A stretch of DNA of 32,374 nt from Acidimicrobiaceae bacterium (GTDB lineage: Bacteria; Actinomycetota; Acidimicrobiia; Acidimicrobiales; RAAP-2). Below are positions 6,214-14,502 of this stretch, piece after piece; position 1 is the first letter of the stretch, and each line of letters opens with the position of its first letter. Under the pieces are notes generated by a model. That model saw only the letters and a program-made list of their open reading frames with translations, was not told the DNA's origin and searched no databases. The position numbers and the translations under genes were made by a program. Location of the stretch: NCBI GenBank assembly GCA_003138855.1, contig PLHF01000043.1, positions 54,135 through 86,508 of the forward strand, in the 5' to 3' direction.

Positions 6214-7377
6214 ATGAGCGAACTGGTCGAGTACAAGGGCAACTCACTGGCGGCGGTCGAAGAGCCGGGGTCGCTGGCGGCGGTCGAAGAGCCGGGCGGT
6301 CTGGCTGCCCACGGCGGCGGCGATGGCGGCGCCGACGCGGCCGGCGGCCACCCCGGTGGTGCATCCGCCTCACCTGCCCGGCACAGTCGTATGGCCGTAG
6401 CGGTGGCGGCGGCGTCGATCCTCGCCGCCGTGGCCGTCGGAGCGGCTGTCTTCGGCGGCGGCACGTCCGGCTCCACCGGAAACGGCTCCGCTGCGGCTCA
6501 CGGAACCCTGGCCGCCTCGGCCTCGAACTCCGCTGCGGCCCCCAGCGTGGACTTCACCCTGTCGGCGACCCAGACCGGGGCCGGATCGCAGTCGACTCTG
6601 CTGACCGGAAACGGCTCGTTCGACCTCGCCCACGGCGTCGGGCAGATGACGGCGACGATCCCGGCCCTCTCGTCCATCGTCGGCGGCGGAACCAGCGACT
6701 CGGTCACGCTGATCTCGGACGGAACGAACGTCTACCTGAACCTCCCCGCCCTCTCCTCGTTCCTCCACGGGACGACCTGGTTCGAGACCTCCCTTGCCGG
6801 CTTCGGGTCGCTGAACACCGGATCGTCCGGTTCCCTGTCCCTCTCCGCCCTGGCGGATCCGGCGAAGGTCCTCGCTTTCCTCGGCTCCTACGGGGGGACG
6901 GTGACCAAGGTCGGGTCGGTCGACCTCCAGGGTGTGCCGACCACGGAGTATCGCACGACGATCTCACTGGCGTCGGTCGCCACCCATCTCCAGAACGGGT
7001 CCCAGACGTCTGCATCCGGAGCGGTCGGTCCGGGTGCGAAGGCACTGCAGCAGCTCGGCTCCACCACCGTCCCGGTCATGGTGTGGATCGGAACTGACGG
7101 CTACCTGCGGCAGGTCTCGGTGACCGTCGACACAAGTCACGCCACGATCGGAGGCATCCTCGGCGACGTGACCTCTTCGTCGCTCTCCGGCTCGAGCAAC
7201 TCCCAGTCCCATTCGACGACCACCGTTATCGTCGGGCTCTCCAACTACGGCACCCCGGTATCGGTCACCGCCCCGCCGGCGTCCGAGGTCACCAACCTCG
7301 ACGGCGCGGCGTCCTCGCTTCGAGGGGCCGCCTCGAAGCTGGGCGGCGCCCTCTCGGGCATCGTCGCCAAGGTCTGA
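6214..7377 (+). CDS. Membrane-anchored LppX/LprG-like extracytoplasmic protein
   Basis: A 387-residue protein with a cytoplasmic, Gly/Ala/Glu-rich N-terminus of about 60 residues. One transmembrane helix follows (RMAVAVAAASILAAVAVGAAVF, about 64-85), then a Ser/Gly/Thr-rich linker and an exported domain. The exported part alternates VTLISDGTNVYLNLPAL, TWFETSL, DPAKVLAFLGSYGGTVTKVG and VWIGTDGYLRQVSVTVD. This is the half-barrel pattern of the LppX/LprA/LprF/LprG family, which binds lipids in the cell envelope. No lipobox is seen; anchoring is by the helix. The N-terminus contains a 27-base tandem repeat. ATG 6214 is preceded by AGAAGGGGG at workable spacing. The family call is by pattern only. 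Confidence 0.7.
   Translation: MSELVEYKGNSLAAVEEPGSLAAVEEPGGLAAHGGGDGGADAAGGHPGGASASPARHSRMAVAVAAASILAAVAVGAAVFGGGTSGSTGNGSAAAHGTLAASASNSAAAPSVDFTLSATQTGAGSQSTLLTGNGSFDLAHGVGQMTATIPALSSIVGGGTSDSVTLISDGTNVYLNLPALSSFLHGTTWFETSLAGFGSLNTGSSGSLSLSALADPAKVLAFLGSYGGTVTKVGSVDLQGVPTTEYRTTISLASVATHLQNGSQTSASGAVGPGAKALQQLGSTTVPVMVWIGTDGYLRQVSVTVDTSHATIGGILGDVTSSSLSGSSNSQSHSTTTVIVGLSNYGTPVSVTAPPASEVTNLDGAASSLRGAASKLGGALSGIVAKV
6244..6297 (+). repeat. 27-base in-frame tandem repeat
   Basis: Two copies with two mismatches encode SLAAVEEPG twice near the N-terminus of the membrane protein. A third decayed unit (GGLAA) follows. Being a multiple of three, it only changes the length of the cytoplasmic tail. 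Confidence 0.8.
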
Positions 7378-7429
7378 CCCTCACGAACCGCCGGCTCCGG
7401 GCGCGGGCGGAGGCCTGTCTTCGCCCCGG

Positions 7430-7435
7430 TACCAT
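7430..7435 (+). promoter_or_regulatory. Putative -10 box of leuS
   Basis: TACCAT ends eight bases before the leuS ATG. No Shine-Dalgarno lies between, which is consistent with a leaderless or near-leaderless transcript. Confidence 0.4.
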
Positions 7436-7443
7436 CGTGAGCC

Positions 7444-9954
7444 ATGGCACGGGCCTATGACGTCGTCGACATCGAGAAGAAGTGGCAACAATCCTGGGCC
7501 GAAGAGGGCTTCTACGAGGTGGATGCCGACGACCCCCGGCCTCCGTGGTACGTGCTCACCATGTACCCGTACCCCTCCGGCCCGGCCCACATGGGCCACG
7601 TGCGCAACTACACCTTCGGCGACCTGCTGGTGCGCCATCGGACGATGCTCGGCCACGCCGTCCTGTCCCCGTTCGGATTCGACTCATTCGGGCTGCCCGC
7701 CGAAAACGCCGCCATCAAGACGGGGACCCACCCGCGGATCTTCACCGACGCCCGCATCGCCGAACTGAAGGAGTCGATCACCTCGCTCGGGGCCGTGTAC
7801 GACTGGCGACGGGAGATCCGCAGTCACGACCCCGAGTACATCAAGTGGAACCAGGTCATCTTCCAGAGGCTGCTCGAGGCAGGTCTGGCCTACCGGGCCA
7901 ACGCCCCGGTCAATTGGTGCCCCGGCTGCCAGACGGTGCTGGCCAACGAGCAGGTGCTGGCCGACGGCACCTGTGAGCGCTCGGGCGACCTGGTGGTCAA
8001 ACGCGATCTCGAGCAGTGGTTCCTGGCGATCACCCGGTATGCGGACGAGCTGCTGGCTGGTCTGGACGACCTCGAGTGGCCCGAGCGGGTCAAGACCATG
8101 CAGCGCAATTGGATCGGCCGGTCGGAGGGAGCCGAGTACGACCTGTTCGTCGAGGGGAGCGACGGCTCGGACGGCCGCGAGCCGCTCTCGCTCAGGGTGT
8201 TCACCACCCGGCCGGACACTTCCTTCGGGATGACCTACGCGGTGGTGGCCCCCGAACACCCGCTGGTCGATGCCCTCACTACGGCAGACCACCGTGACGA
8301 GGTGGCCGACCTCCGGCTCAGGGCCGCGGCCAGCACCGACGTTGAACGGATGTCGGAGAGCGGCTCGGCGAGCCTGGCCAAGCGCGGTGCGTTCACCGGC
8401 TCGTCGGTGATCAACCCGTTCACCAGCCGTCCCGTCCCTGTCTATGTGGCCGACTATGTACTCATGGGGTACGGCACGGGCGCCATCATGGCGGTTCCGG
8501 CCGAGGACACCCGCGACTGGGACTTCGCACAGGCCTACAGCCTTCCCGTGGTGCGGACCGTCCAACCTCCTCCGGGCTGGGAGGAGCACGGCGGGCCCGA
8601 CGGGGGACCCGGGCGCGCCTATACCGGCACCGGCGAGAAGATCAACAGCGAGTGGCTGAACGGCCTGGACATCCCCACCGCCAAGGCCCGCGCCATCGAA
8701 TGGCTGGAGTCGGAGGGCATCGGCGAGCGGAAGGTGAACTACCGGCTGCGCGACTGGCTGGTGTCCCGTCAACGGTTCTGGGGCTGTCCCATCCCGGTCG
8801 TCTACTGCGCCGAGCACGGCATCGTGCCGGTACCGACTGCGGAATTGCCGGTGCTGGCCCCTGACGACGTCGAGTTCCAGCCGACCGGTGAGTCACCCCT
8901 GGCCACCAACCAGGAGTTCCTCAACACCACCTGCCCGGTGTGCGGCGGGCCGGCGACCCGCGAGACGGACACCATGGACACCTTCGTCGACTCGTCCTGG
9001 TACTTCCTCCGGTTCACCGACCCGTGGACACCGGACCTGCCCTTCGACCCGGTGGTGGCCCGCCACTGGATGCCCGTCGACCAGTACATCGGGGGGATCG
9101 AGCACGCCATCCTCCACCTCCTCTATGCGCGTTTCTTCACCAAGGCGCTAGTCGACGTGGGCCTGGCTCCCGAGGGCATGCGCGAGCCCTTCGCCCGCTT
9201 GTTCACCCAGGGGATGATCCGGATGGACGGCAAGAAGATGTCCAAGTCGAAGGGCAACCTGGTGGCCCCGTCGAGCTACCTGACGACCGTCGGGGCCGAC
9301 GCGCTCCGGCTCTTCCACCTCTTCGTGGGGCCACCGGCCGACGACGTGGACTGGACCGACCAGACCGACAGTGTCATCGACGGGTGCGGGCGCTTCCTCG
9401 ATCGCGTCTGGCGCCTCGCGGTCGCTGCCGACGGAGCGAGGCCCGAGGACGGGGGTGGGCCGTTGGCCCCCGGGGACCTCGAGGTCCGACGGGCCACCCA
9501 CCGCCTGATCGACCGGGTCAGCCGCGACTACGAGCGTTGGTCGTACAACACGGCGGTGGCGGCCTTCATGGAGTTCGTGAACCTGCTGCATCCCTACGTC
9601 CGTGACGGTGGCCGGCGCGTCGTCATCGACGAGGCGGTCGACACCCTGCTCCTTCTCCTGGCTCCCATGGTCCCGCATGTGACCGCCGAGGCGTGGGAGC
9701 GCCGACACGGTGACCACATCCACGCCCTCCCGTGGCCGGTGTCGGACCCGGAGTTGGTCGCCGAGGAGACGGTGACCCTGGTCATCCAGGTCAACGGCAA
9801 GGTGCGTGATCGTATCGAGGTGGCCCCGGACGTCTCCGAGGAGGACGCCGAACGTCTGGCCCTGGCGTCACCGCTGGTGGTCGGAGCGCTCGCCGGAGCC
9901 GAGCCCCGACGGGTCATCGTCCGACCCCCGAGGCTCGTCAACATCGTGGTGTGA
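7444..9954 (+). CDS. leuS: Leucyl-tRNA synthetase
   Basis: An 836-residue class I aminoacyl-tRNA synthetase that charges tRNA-Leu in the cytoplasm. The HIGH signature appears as PAHMGH at residues 47-52, after MYPYPSG. The CP1 editing domain is marked by TTRPDTSFGMTYAVVAPEHPL. KMSKS is at 598-602 within GKKMSKSKGN. The anticodon-binding helices and the C-terminal VQVNGKVRDRIEV domain complete the enzyme. A CPVCGG zinc-finger segment (about 500) lies in the catalytic insertion. Length is in the normal bacterial range. The stop codon abuts the stop of the convergent oxidoreductase gene with no bases between. Confidence 0.98.
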   Translation: MARAYDVVDIEKKWQQSWAEEGFYEVDADDPRPPWYVLTMYPYPSGPAHMGHVRNYTFGDLLVRHRTMLGHAVLSPFGFDSFGLPAENAAIKTGTHPRIFTDARIAELKESITSLGAVYDWRREIRSHDPEYIKWNQVIFQRLLEAGLAYRANAPVNWCPGCQTVLANEQVLADGTCERSGDLVVKRDLEQWFLAITRYADELLAGLDDLEWPERVKTMQRNWIGRSEGAEYDLFVEGSDGSDGREPLSLRVFTTRPDTSFGMTYAVVAPEHPLVDALTTADHRDEVADLRLRAAASTDVERMSESGSASLAKRGAFTGSSVINPFTSRPVPVYVADYVLMGYGTGAIMAVPAEDTRDWDFAQAYSLPVVRTVQPPPGWEEHGGPDGGPGRAYTGTGEKINSEWLNGLDIPTAKARAIEWLESEGIGERKVNYRLRDWLVSRQRFWGCPIPVVYCAEHGIVPVPTAELPVLAPDDVEFQPTGESPLATNQEFLNTTCPVCGGPATRETDTMDTFVDSSWYFLRFTDPWTPDLPFDPVVARHWMPVDQYIGGIEHAILHLLYARFFTKALVDVGLAPEGMREPFARLFTQGMIRMDGKKMSKSKGNLVAPSSYLTTVGADALRLFHLFVGPPADDVDWTDQTDSVIDGCGRFLDRVWRLAVAADGARPEDGGGPLAPGDLEVRRATHRLIDRVSRDYERWSYNTAVAAFMEFVNLLHPYVRDGGRRVVIDEAVDTLLLLLAPMVPHVTAEAWERRHGDHIHALPWPVSDPELVAEETVTLVIQVNGKVRDRIEVAPDVSEEDAERLALASPLVVGALAGAEPRRVIVRPPRLVNIVV

Positions 9955-10959
9955 CTACCTGAAGCCGGCCAGGACCTCTGCCCACCTGTCGGGGTCCATT
10001 CCGTAGGGGGCGTAGAAGCTGAACCGGTCGACCACGCCGCCGAAGCGCCGGAGGACGGCCGGTGCGATCTTGTCGAGGGCGCCTACCACGGCGAAGGTGT
10101 TGAGCACGTCGTCGTCGATGAGGTCGGCCATCTCGCTCCAGGCCCCCCGCTTGGACAGCCTGTTGAGCTCGGTCTGGAGATCACCCCAGCCGTGGAGTTC
10201 CAGCACCGCACGGTAGGCGGGGGTCGAACCGTAGAAGGCGAGCTGCTTCTTGGTGGCCTCGATGGCCGCTTCGAAGCCGGCGTCGTCGATTCCGGTGACC
10301 ACCATGCCCGGATAGGAGATCTCGATGTCGGAACGGGCCCGGCCGCCGGCCGCCAGACCGCGTTCGAGGGCGGGCACGGTGACCTCGCGCAGGTAGCGCT
10401 CGGTGGTGAACCCATGGGCGATCATGCCGTCGGCCACCTCGCCGGCGACCTCGGTCATGAGCTCACCGACGGCGGCGAGGAAGATCTTCGGGTTGCCGAA
10501 GGGATTGGGCCCGGGGTCGAACATCGGGGTCATCAGGGTGTGCCGGTAGAACTCGCCCCGGAACGCCAGGCGGCTGCCGTCGGACCAACTCGACCAGATG
10601 GCCCGGATGGCCAGGATCAGCTCGCGCATCCGCGGGGCCGGATGCGACCAGGGCATGGAGAACCGCTTCTCGATGTGGGGCTTGATCTGGGAGCCGAGGC
10701 CCAGCATGAACCGTCCCTCGGAGATGGTCTGGAGGTCGTTGGCCAGCATGGCCAGCGTCATCGGGTTGCGGGCGAAGGCGACGGCGATGCCGGTGCCCAG
10801 TTGCAACCGCTCGGTGTGCTCGGCGGCCAGCACCAGGGGGAGGAAGGGGTCGTGGCCTGTCTCCGCCGACCAGATGCCGTCGTACCCGACCCGCTCCGCC
10901 TGCTCCGCGGCCTCGACCACGCCGCTCGGATCGAACCCGATTGCCCCGTCGATGTCCAT
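9955..10959 (-). CDS. F420-dependent LLM-class oxidoreductase (TIGR03617-like)
   Basis: A 334-residue luciferase-like TIM barrel, a family that in actinobacteria usually works with coenzyme F420. The start MDIDGAIGFDPSGVVEAAEQ leads directly into the first strand and helix. Next come GYDGIWSAETGHDPFLPL, the RLQLGTGIAVAFARNPMTLA motif, and SEGRFMLGLGSQIKPHIEKRF. This run is typical of the TIGR03617 group. The substrate is unknown. ATG 10959 was chosen over in-frame ATGs at 10980 and 11031 because family members begin at this point and a TACCGT hexamer lies five bases upstream. The gene diverges from the DUF1707 gene. Confidence 0.88.
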   Translation of the reverse strand: MDIDGAIGFDPSGVVEAAEQAERVGYDGIWSAETGHDPFLPLVLAAEHTERLQLGTGIAVAFARNPMTLAMLANDLQTISEGRFMLGLGSQIKPHIEKRFSMPWSHPAPRMRELILAIRAIWSSWSDGSRLAFRGEFYRHTLMTPMFDPGPNPFGNPKIFLAAVGELMTEVAGEVADGMIAHGFTTERYLREVTVPALERGLAAGGRARSDIEISYPGMVVTGIDDAGFEAAIEATKKQLAFYGSTPAYRAVLELHGWGDLQTELNRLSKRGAWSEMADLIDDDVLNTFAVVGALDKIAPAVLRRFGGVVDRFSFYAPYGMDPDRWAEVLAGFR

Positions 10960-10964
10960 GGACC

Positions 10965-10970
10965 ACGGTA
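10965..10970 (-). promoter_or_regulatory. Putative -10 box of LLM oxidoreductase gene
   Basis: TACCGT on the minus strand ends five bases before ATG 10959. It is a little closer than the other candidate leaderless promoters here. Confidence 0.35.
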
Positions 10971-11054
10971 TCCCGGCCATCAGGGTCCGGGGACCGGGGG
11001 CGATGGGCTCGACCGGTCGTTGCACGAGCATACCCGGTGACCCACAATTGGCAG

Positions 11055-11681
11055 GTGAGCAACCATCAAGACGGTGTCGTCGGCCGGGCGGGTGACCCGC
11101 CGACGGGTCCCGGGGAGCCGGGTGCAATCCCCGAACTGGCCGGGTACGGGGATGCGGTGGTGCCGCCGACGGGTCCCGGGGAGCCGGGTGCAATCCCCGA
11201 ACTGGCCGGGTACGGGGATGCGGCGGTGTCGCCGCCACGCACGGGGCGCCCGGTGGACGATGGCGCCACCGGGGCCGCAGGCCGGCCGGGCGGTGAGGAC
11301 GGGGGACCGGTGACCGACGATGATCGGAACCGCTACGGCCTGCTGCTCGACCGGGCTGCCGAGAGTGGCCTGCTGGCGTCCTACGAGTATGAGGTCCGGC
11401 TCCACGAGTTGGCCTCGGCGACCACCATCGAGGAGATGAAAAGGATCGTCATCGAGCTCCCTGCCTTCACCGGGGCGCTCCCTACGGCCGGGACCGCCGG
11501 GCCCCCCGGGCTGATGGAGCGCCGGAAGCGCCGCACCAACGCCTGGCTGGTGCTGGTGCTGGTTGTGGTCCTGGTGGTGTCGATGGTGATCGTGTACCTC
11601 TACGCCCAACACCTGACGCGGCTGCACAACGGTGGGCTGTGGGTGCCGCCGGGGCCGGGCGTCAGTGCCCTTCGCCCCTGA
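11055..11681 (+). CDS. DUF1707-like domain protein with C-terminal membrane helix
   Basis: A 208-residue protein if the GTG at 11055 is the start. The first 85 residues are Pro/Gly-rich and contain a 22-residue sequence repeated twice. Then comes DDDRNRYGLLLDRAAESGLLASYEYEVRLHELASATTIEEMKRIVIELP, which follows the DUF1707 (SHOCT-like) pattern seen in many actinobacterial membrane proteins. After a basic MERRKRRTN comes one strong transmembrane helix (AWLVLVLVVVLVVSMVIVYLYA). The function is unknown. A GTG at 11310, placed right before the DUF1707 domain, is an equally reasonable start and would leave the repeats untranslated. Its end overlaps the convergent PAC2 gene by 20 bases. Confidence 0.65.
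   Translation: MSNHQDGVVGRAGDPPTGPGEPGAIPELAGYGDAVVPPTGPGEPGAIPELAGYGDAAVSPPRTGRPVDDGATGAAGRPGGEDGGPVTDDDRNRYGLLLDRAAESGLLASYEYEVRLHELASATTIEEMKRIVIELPAFTGALPTAGTAGPPGLMERRKRRTNAWLVLVLVVVLVVSMVIVYLYAQHLTRLHNGGLWVPPGPGVSALRP
11097..11228 (+). repeat. Near-perfect 66-base tandem duplication
   Basis: Two 66-base units, 11097-11162 and 11163-11228, differ at one or two positions near the end. In the frame of the DUF1707 gene each encodes 22 residues (PPTGPGEPGAIPELAGYGDA plus two). The near identity in GC-rich DNA points to a recent slippage or recombination event. Confidence 0.9.
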
Positions 11682-12570
11682 GGAACTTCTCGAGCTCGGC
11701 GGCGATCTCGTCGCCGGTGGGCACGTCCGCATCGAGGCCCATCGGCTCGAGCTCCTCCGAGTCGAGGGCGGCCTCGAGGCGGTGGACCATCTCGAGGTGG
11801 TCGTCATTGGCGCCGATCAGGTCGTCCACCTGTTGGCGGGTGACCTCTCCGGCCGCTCGGAGCGGAGAGGAGTCCAGCACCGTGCCGGTCACGGCGCACA
11901 GTCCCTCGATCAGGGCTGCGCTGGCCTCGGGGTAGGGCATGGCCGACACATAGTGCGGGACGCGAGCCCACAGGCCGATGACCGGGATCCCGGCGTTGCC
12001 GAGGGAGACCTCGAGGGCCGCCTGCACGCCGGCGGGCACTTCGAGGGTGCCGTGCACGGTCCCGACCCTGCCGGCCAGTTCGACCGACTGGGGAGGAACG
12101 GTGGATGCCAGTCGCACCGGCCTGGTATGGGGCGTCGGTGCCGGGAACGCCCCGAAACCGACCACCGTGCGCACCCCGAGGTCTCGCACGAGCCCCACGA
12201 CGGCTTCGATGAAGGTGGGCCACCGGAAGTCGGGCTCCGGACCGGACAGATAGAGGAGGTCGGCGCCCACCCTGTCCTTGCCGGCCACTACCCGGATGGC
12301 CGGCCAGGTCAACTCCGTGGTGACCCCGTCCTCGAGACGGGCGATCGGGCGGCGGGCGCGTTGGTCGATGAGCAGCTCGGTGTCGAACGTGGCGACGACG
12401 GCGCCCGGCGCTGCGGTCAGGAGCTCGGCGATGGCCGCGGATGCCCCCATCCCCGCGTCCACCCAGCCCTCGAGGGCGACCACCAGCACGGGACGGGACA
12501 GTCGCGAGGCCGAGGGGGGCTCCCACTCCGGTTCGTACCGGTAGAGCGAAGCGGAGCTGTGGCCGGTCAC
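11662..12570 (-). CDS. PAC2 family protein
   Basis: A 302-residue member of the PAC2 (proteasome assembly chaperone 2-like) family, common in actinobacteria including mycobacteria (Rv2125 group). Family features seen are LYRYEPEWEPP near the start, VLVVALEGWVDAGMGASAAIAEL, the phosphorylase-like core LVRDLGVRTVVGFGAFPAPTPHTRPV, and the C-terminal IEGLCAVTG with an acidic helical tail. A chaperone role in proteasome assembly has been proposed for relatives but is not proven for bacterial single-gene forms. The GTG start overlaps the stop of the upstream phosphotransferase gene by four bases, so the two form an operon. Confidence 0.88.
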   Translation of the reverse strand: MTGHSSASLYRYEPEWEPPSASRLSRPVLVVALEGWVDAGMGASAAIAELLTAAPGAVVATFDTELLIDQRARRPIARLEDGVTTELTWPAIRVVAGKDRVGADLLYLSGPEPDFRWPTFIEAVVGLVRDLGVRTVVGFGAFPAPTPHTRPVRLASTVPPQSVELAGRVGTVHGTLEVPAGVQAALEVSLGNAGIPVIGLWARVPHYVSAMPYPEASAALIEGLCAVTGTVLDSSPLRAAGEVTRQQVDDLIGANDDHLEMVHRLEAALDSEELEPMGLDADVPTGDEIAAELEKFLRGEGH

Positions 12571-13628
12571 AGCGACTCCACCTCGGCCAGCGCCCGTTCA
12601 CCCAGGCGCCCGACATGGGCCTCGAACTGATCGACCCCGGTACGGTCGCCGGCCGCCGCCCCTCCGGCGTAGCGCACGTAGACCCCCTGGAGGATGCAGG
12701 CCAGCTTCCAGAATCCGAATGCCCGGTAGTAGGGGACCGACGAGACGTCCCGGCCGGATGCTGCTGCGTACCGGGCGAGGAGGTCCGCTCGTCGGGCGAA
12801 GCCGGGCAGCGTGGTCGGGGCCACGCCGAGGAGCGCCTGGTCGCCGTCTTCGGGCTCGGCCCAGTAGACCAGCAGGAGCCCGAGATCGGCGAGCGGGTCG
12901 CCGAGAGTGCAGATCTCCCAATCCAGGATGGCCAGCACGTTGCCCTCGTCGTCCAGGACGGTGTTGTCCAGCCGGTAGTCCCCGTGGACGATGGCCACAC
13001 CCTGCTGCTCGGGGATCTGTGCGGCCAACAGCTCGTGGACCCGGTCGATGATGGCGGGCCCCGGCTGGCCGTCGACGGTCGATTGGGTGAACTGCCCGTG
13101 CCACCGCTTGAGCTGGCGGGCGATGTAACCGTCCCGGCGGGCGAAGTCGCCGAGCCCGATGGCGTCGACGTCGACGGAGTGGAGCACGGCCAGGGTATCG
13201 ACGAGGGAGTCGCCCGCCCGCGCCCGCCCGGCCTCGCTGAGCTCGGCGGCGGCGCGCTCGTCACGCAGGATGTGGCCCTCGACGAAGGACATCACATAGA
13301 ACGGTGCACCGTTGACCGATTCGTCGGTGCACAGGCCCAAGGTGCGGGGCACCGGGACCCCGGTCCGGCCCAGGGCGCTGATGACGGTGTGCTCCCGCTT
13401 CATGTCGTGGGCTGTGGGGAGCACATGGCTGACCGGGGGGCGCCGGAGGGCGTAGGCGTGGCCGGCACGATCGGTCACCCGGTAGGTGAGGTTGGATCTG
13501 CCCCCGGCAATCAGGTCGAAGTGGAACGGCGGCTCTGCCCCGGCGATGGTGGCGGCCATCCACCCGGTGACCGAGGCGCGGTCGATCCCCTCGACATCGG
13601 CCTCGGAGGTGGGCGTAACGACTTCCAT
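12567..13628 (-). CDS. Aminoglycoside-phosphotransferase (APH)-fold kinase, ACAD10/11-like
   Basis: A 353-residue protein kinase-like enzyme of the APH/choline kinase superfamily. It starts with a substrate-loop region, LIAGGRSNLTYRVTDRAGHAYALRRPP, containing the ATP-binding strand pair. The Brenner motif HGDYRLDN at about residue 214 and the metal-binding ILDWEICTLGDPLADLG follow. This pattern groups with the kinase domain fused to acyl-CoA dehydrogenases in ACAD10/11, which phosphorylates hydroxyacyl-CoA. Here it stands alone, and acyl-CoA metabolism is only an inference. ATG 13628 has TAGCGT seven bases upstream. It is transcribed with the PAC2 gene, divergently from the thioredoxin gene. 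Confidence 0.85.
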   Translation of the reverse strand: MEVVTPTSEADVEGIDRASVTGWMAATIAGAEPPFHFDLIAGGRSNLTYRVTDRAGHAYALRRPPVSHVLPTAHDMKREHTVISALGRTGVPVPRTLGLCTDESVNGAPFYVMSFVEGHILRDERAAAELSEAGRARAGDSLVDTLAVLHSVDVDAIGLGDFARRDGYIARQLKRWHGQFTQSTVDGQPGPAIIDRVHELLAAQIPEQQGVAIVHGDYRLDNTVLDDEGNVLAILDWEICTLGDPLADLGLLLVYWAEPEDGDQALLGVAPTTLPGFARRADLLARYAAASGRDVSSVPYYRAFGFWKLACILQGVYVRYAGGAAAGDRTGVDQFEAHVGRLGERALAEVESL

Positions 13629-13635
13629 GCCCACG

Positions 13636-13641
13636 ACGCTA
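13636..13641 (-). promoter_or_regulatory. Putative -10 box of APH-PAC2 operon
   Basis: TAGCGT on the minus strand is followed by seven bases and the ATG at 13628. No Shine-Dalgarno is present. It shares a 107-base divergent region with the thioredoxin promoter. Confidence 0.5.
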
Positions 13642-13722
13642 CCCGCGGTGGAGCTTCCCCCCGGGGCAGGTGCGACGGGCCGGCCCCGGCCCGGGAAGGC
13701 CCGGCCTCGGCGGATCACCCGG

Positions 13723-13728
13723 TATCGT
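13723..13728 (+). promoter_or_regulatory. Putative -10 box of thioredoxin/TPR gene
   Basis: TATCGT is followed by seven bases and the ATG at 13736, the same geometry as its divergent neighbour. Confidence 0.5.
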
Positions 13729-13735
13729 CGATGAG

Positions 13736-14455
13736 ATGGTCGACGTCACCGATGCCACGTTCGAAGAGGAAGTACTGCGGCGCTCGTCCGAGCTCCCGGT
13801 GGTGGTGGACCTGTGGGCCCCGTGGTGCGGCCCGTGCAAGACGCTCGGTCCGATCATCGAGCGGGTGGTGGAGGCCACCGGTGGGGCGGTGGCACTTGCC
13901 AAGGTCAACGTGGACGAAAACCCGGCCGTCGCCGGCAGCTTTCGGGTGCAGTCGATTCCCGCGGTGTTCGCCCTGGCAGACGGCAAGATCGTCGATCAGT
14001 TCATCGGAGCACTGCCGGAGGAGGCAGTTGCCGAATTCGTCGCCAGGCTGGCCCCGACGCCGTCGGACGCCGATCTCCTGGCAGCCGAGGGAGTGCGGTC
14101 GGGCAGTGAGGAACCGCTGAAGCGTGCACTGGAGCTGCAGCCCGATCACCCCGGTGCCATCTGCGCCCTGGCCGGGATGCTGATCGCCCAGGGGAATCCC
14201 GACGACGCCATCGGACTGCTCAACCGGATTCCCGAGACGCCCGAGACGAGGCTCCTGCTGGCCGAGGCCCGTTTGTCCGCCCAACAGGTCGACGTGCAGG
14301 GCGCGGACGTCGCCGGCCTCCTGGACGGGTTGTTGGACCGGGTACGCGCCGACCCCTCAGCACGCCAGGAGTTCCTCGACCTGCTCGAGACCCTGGGGCC
14401 CGACGATCCTCGCACCGCCGACTACCGGAAGGCGCTCGCCGCCCTCCTGTTCTGA
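13736..14455 (+). CDS. Thioredoxin domain co-chaperone with TPR tail (CnoX/YbbN-like)
   Basis: A 239-residue protein with a thioredoxin fold followed by a helical repeat region. The active site WCGPC is at residues 30-34 after VVVDLWAP. The cis-proline is in QSIPAVFAL (about residue 76). From about residue 110 come TPR-like helices (ALELQPDHPGAICALAGMLIAQGNPDDAIGLLNRIP) and a final RADPSARQEFLDLLETLGPDDPRTADYRKALAALLF. The same architecture is found in E. coli CnoX (YbbN), a holdase that passes clients to chaperones and protects cysteines. Both cysteines of the CXXC are kept, so redox activity is likely. It is the first gene of the run leading to folP2-like and holA. Confidence 0.9.
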   Translation: MVDVTDATFEEEVLRRSSELPVVVDLWAPWCGPCKTLGPIIERVVEATGGAVALAKVNVDENPAVAGSFRVQSIPAVFALADGKIVDQFIGALPEEAVAEFVARLAPTPSDADLLAAEGVRSGSEEPLKRALELQPDHPGAICALAGMLIAQGNPDDAIGLLNRIPETPETRLLLAEARLSAQQVDVQGADVAGLLDGLLDRVRADPSARQEFLDLLETLGPDDPRTADYRKALAALLF

Positions 14456-14489
14456 GCGGCGAGCAGCACCGCCGACCCGCGCCGCCCGA

Positions 14490-14495
14490 TAGCGT
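14490..14495 (+). promoter_or_regulatory. Putative -10 box of folP2-like gene
   Basis: TAGCGT is followed by seven bases and the GTG at 14503. It suggests the gene has its own leaderless transcript as well as possible readthrough from the thioredoxin gene. Confidence 0.5.
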
Positions 14496-14502
14496 CACGG
14501 TC

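Noticed and set aside
9955..11238. Longer LLM oxidoreductase extending through the 66-base repeats
   Set aside because: The extra N-terminus is a Pro/Arg repeat; family members begin at the MDIDG position, where a -10-like hexamer lies upstream.
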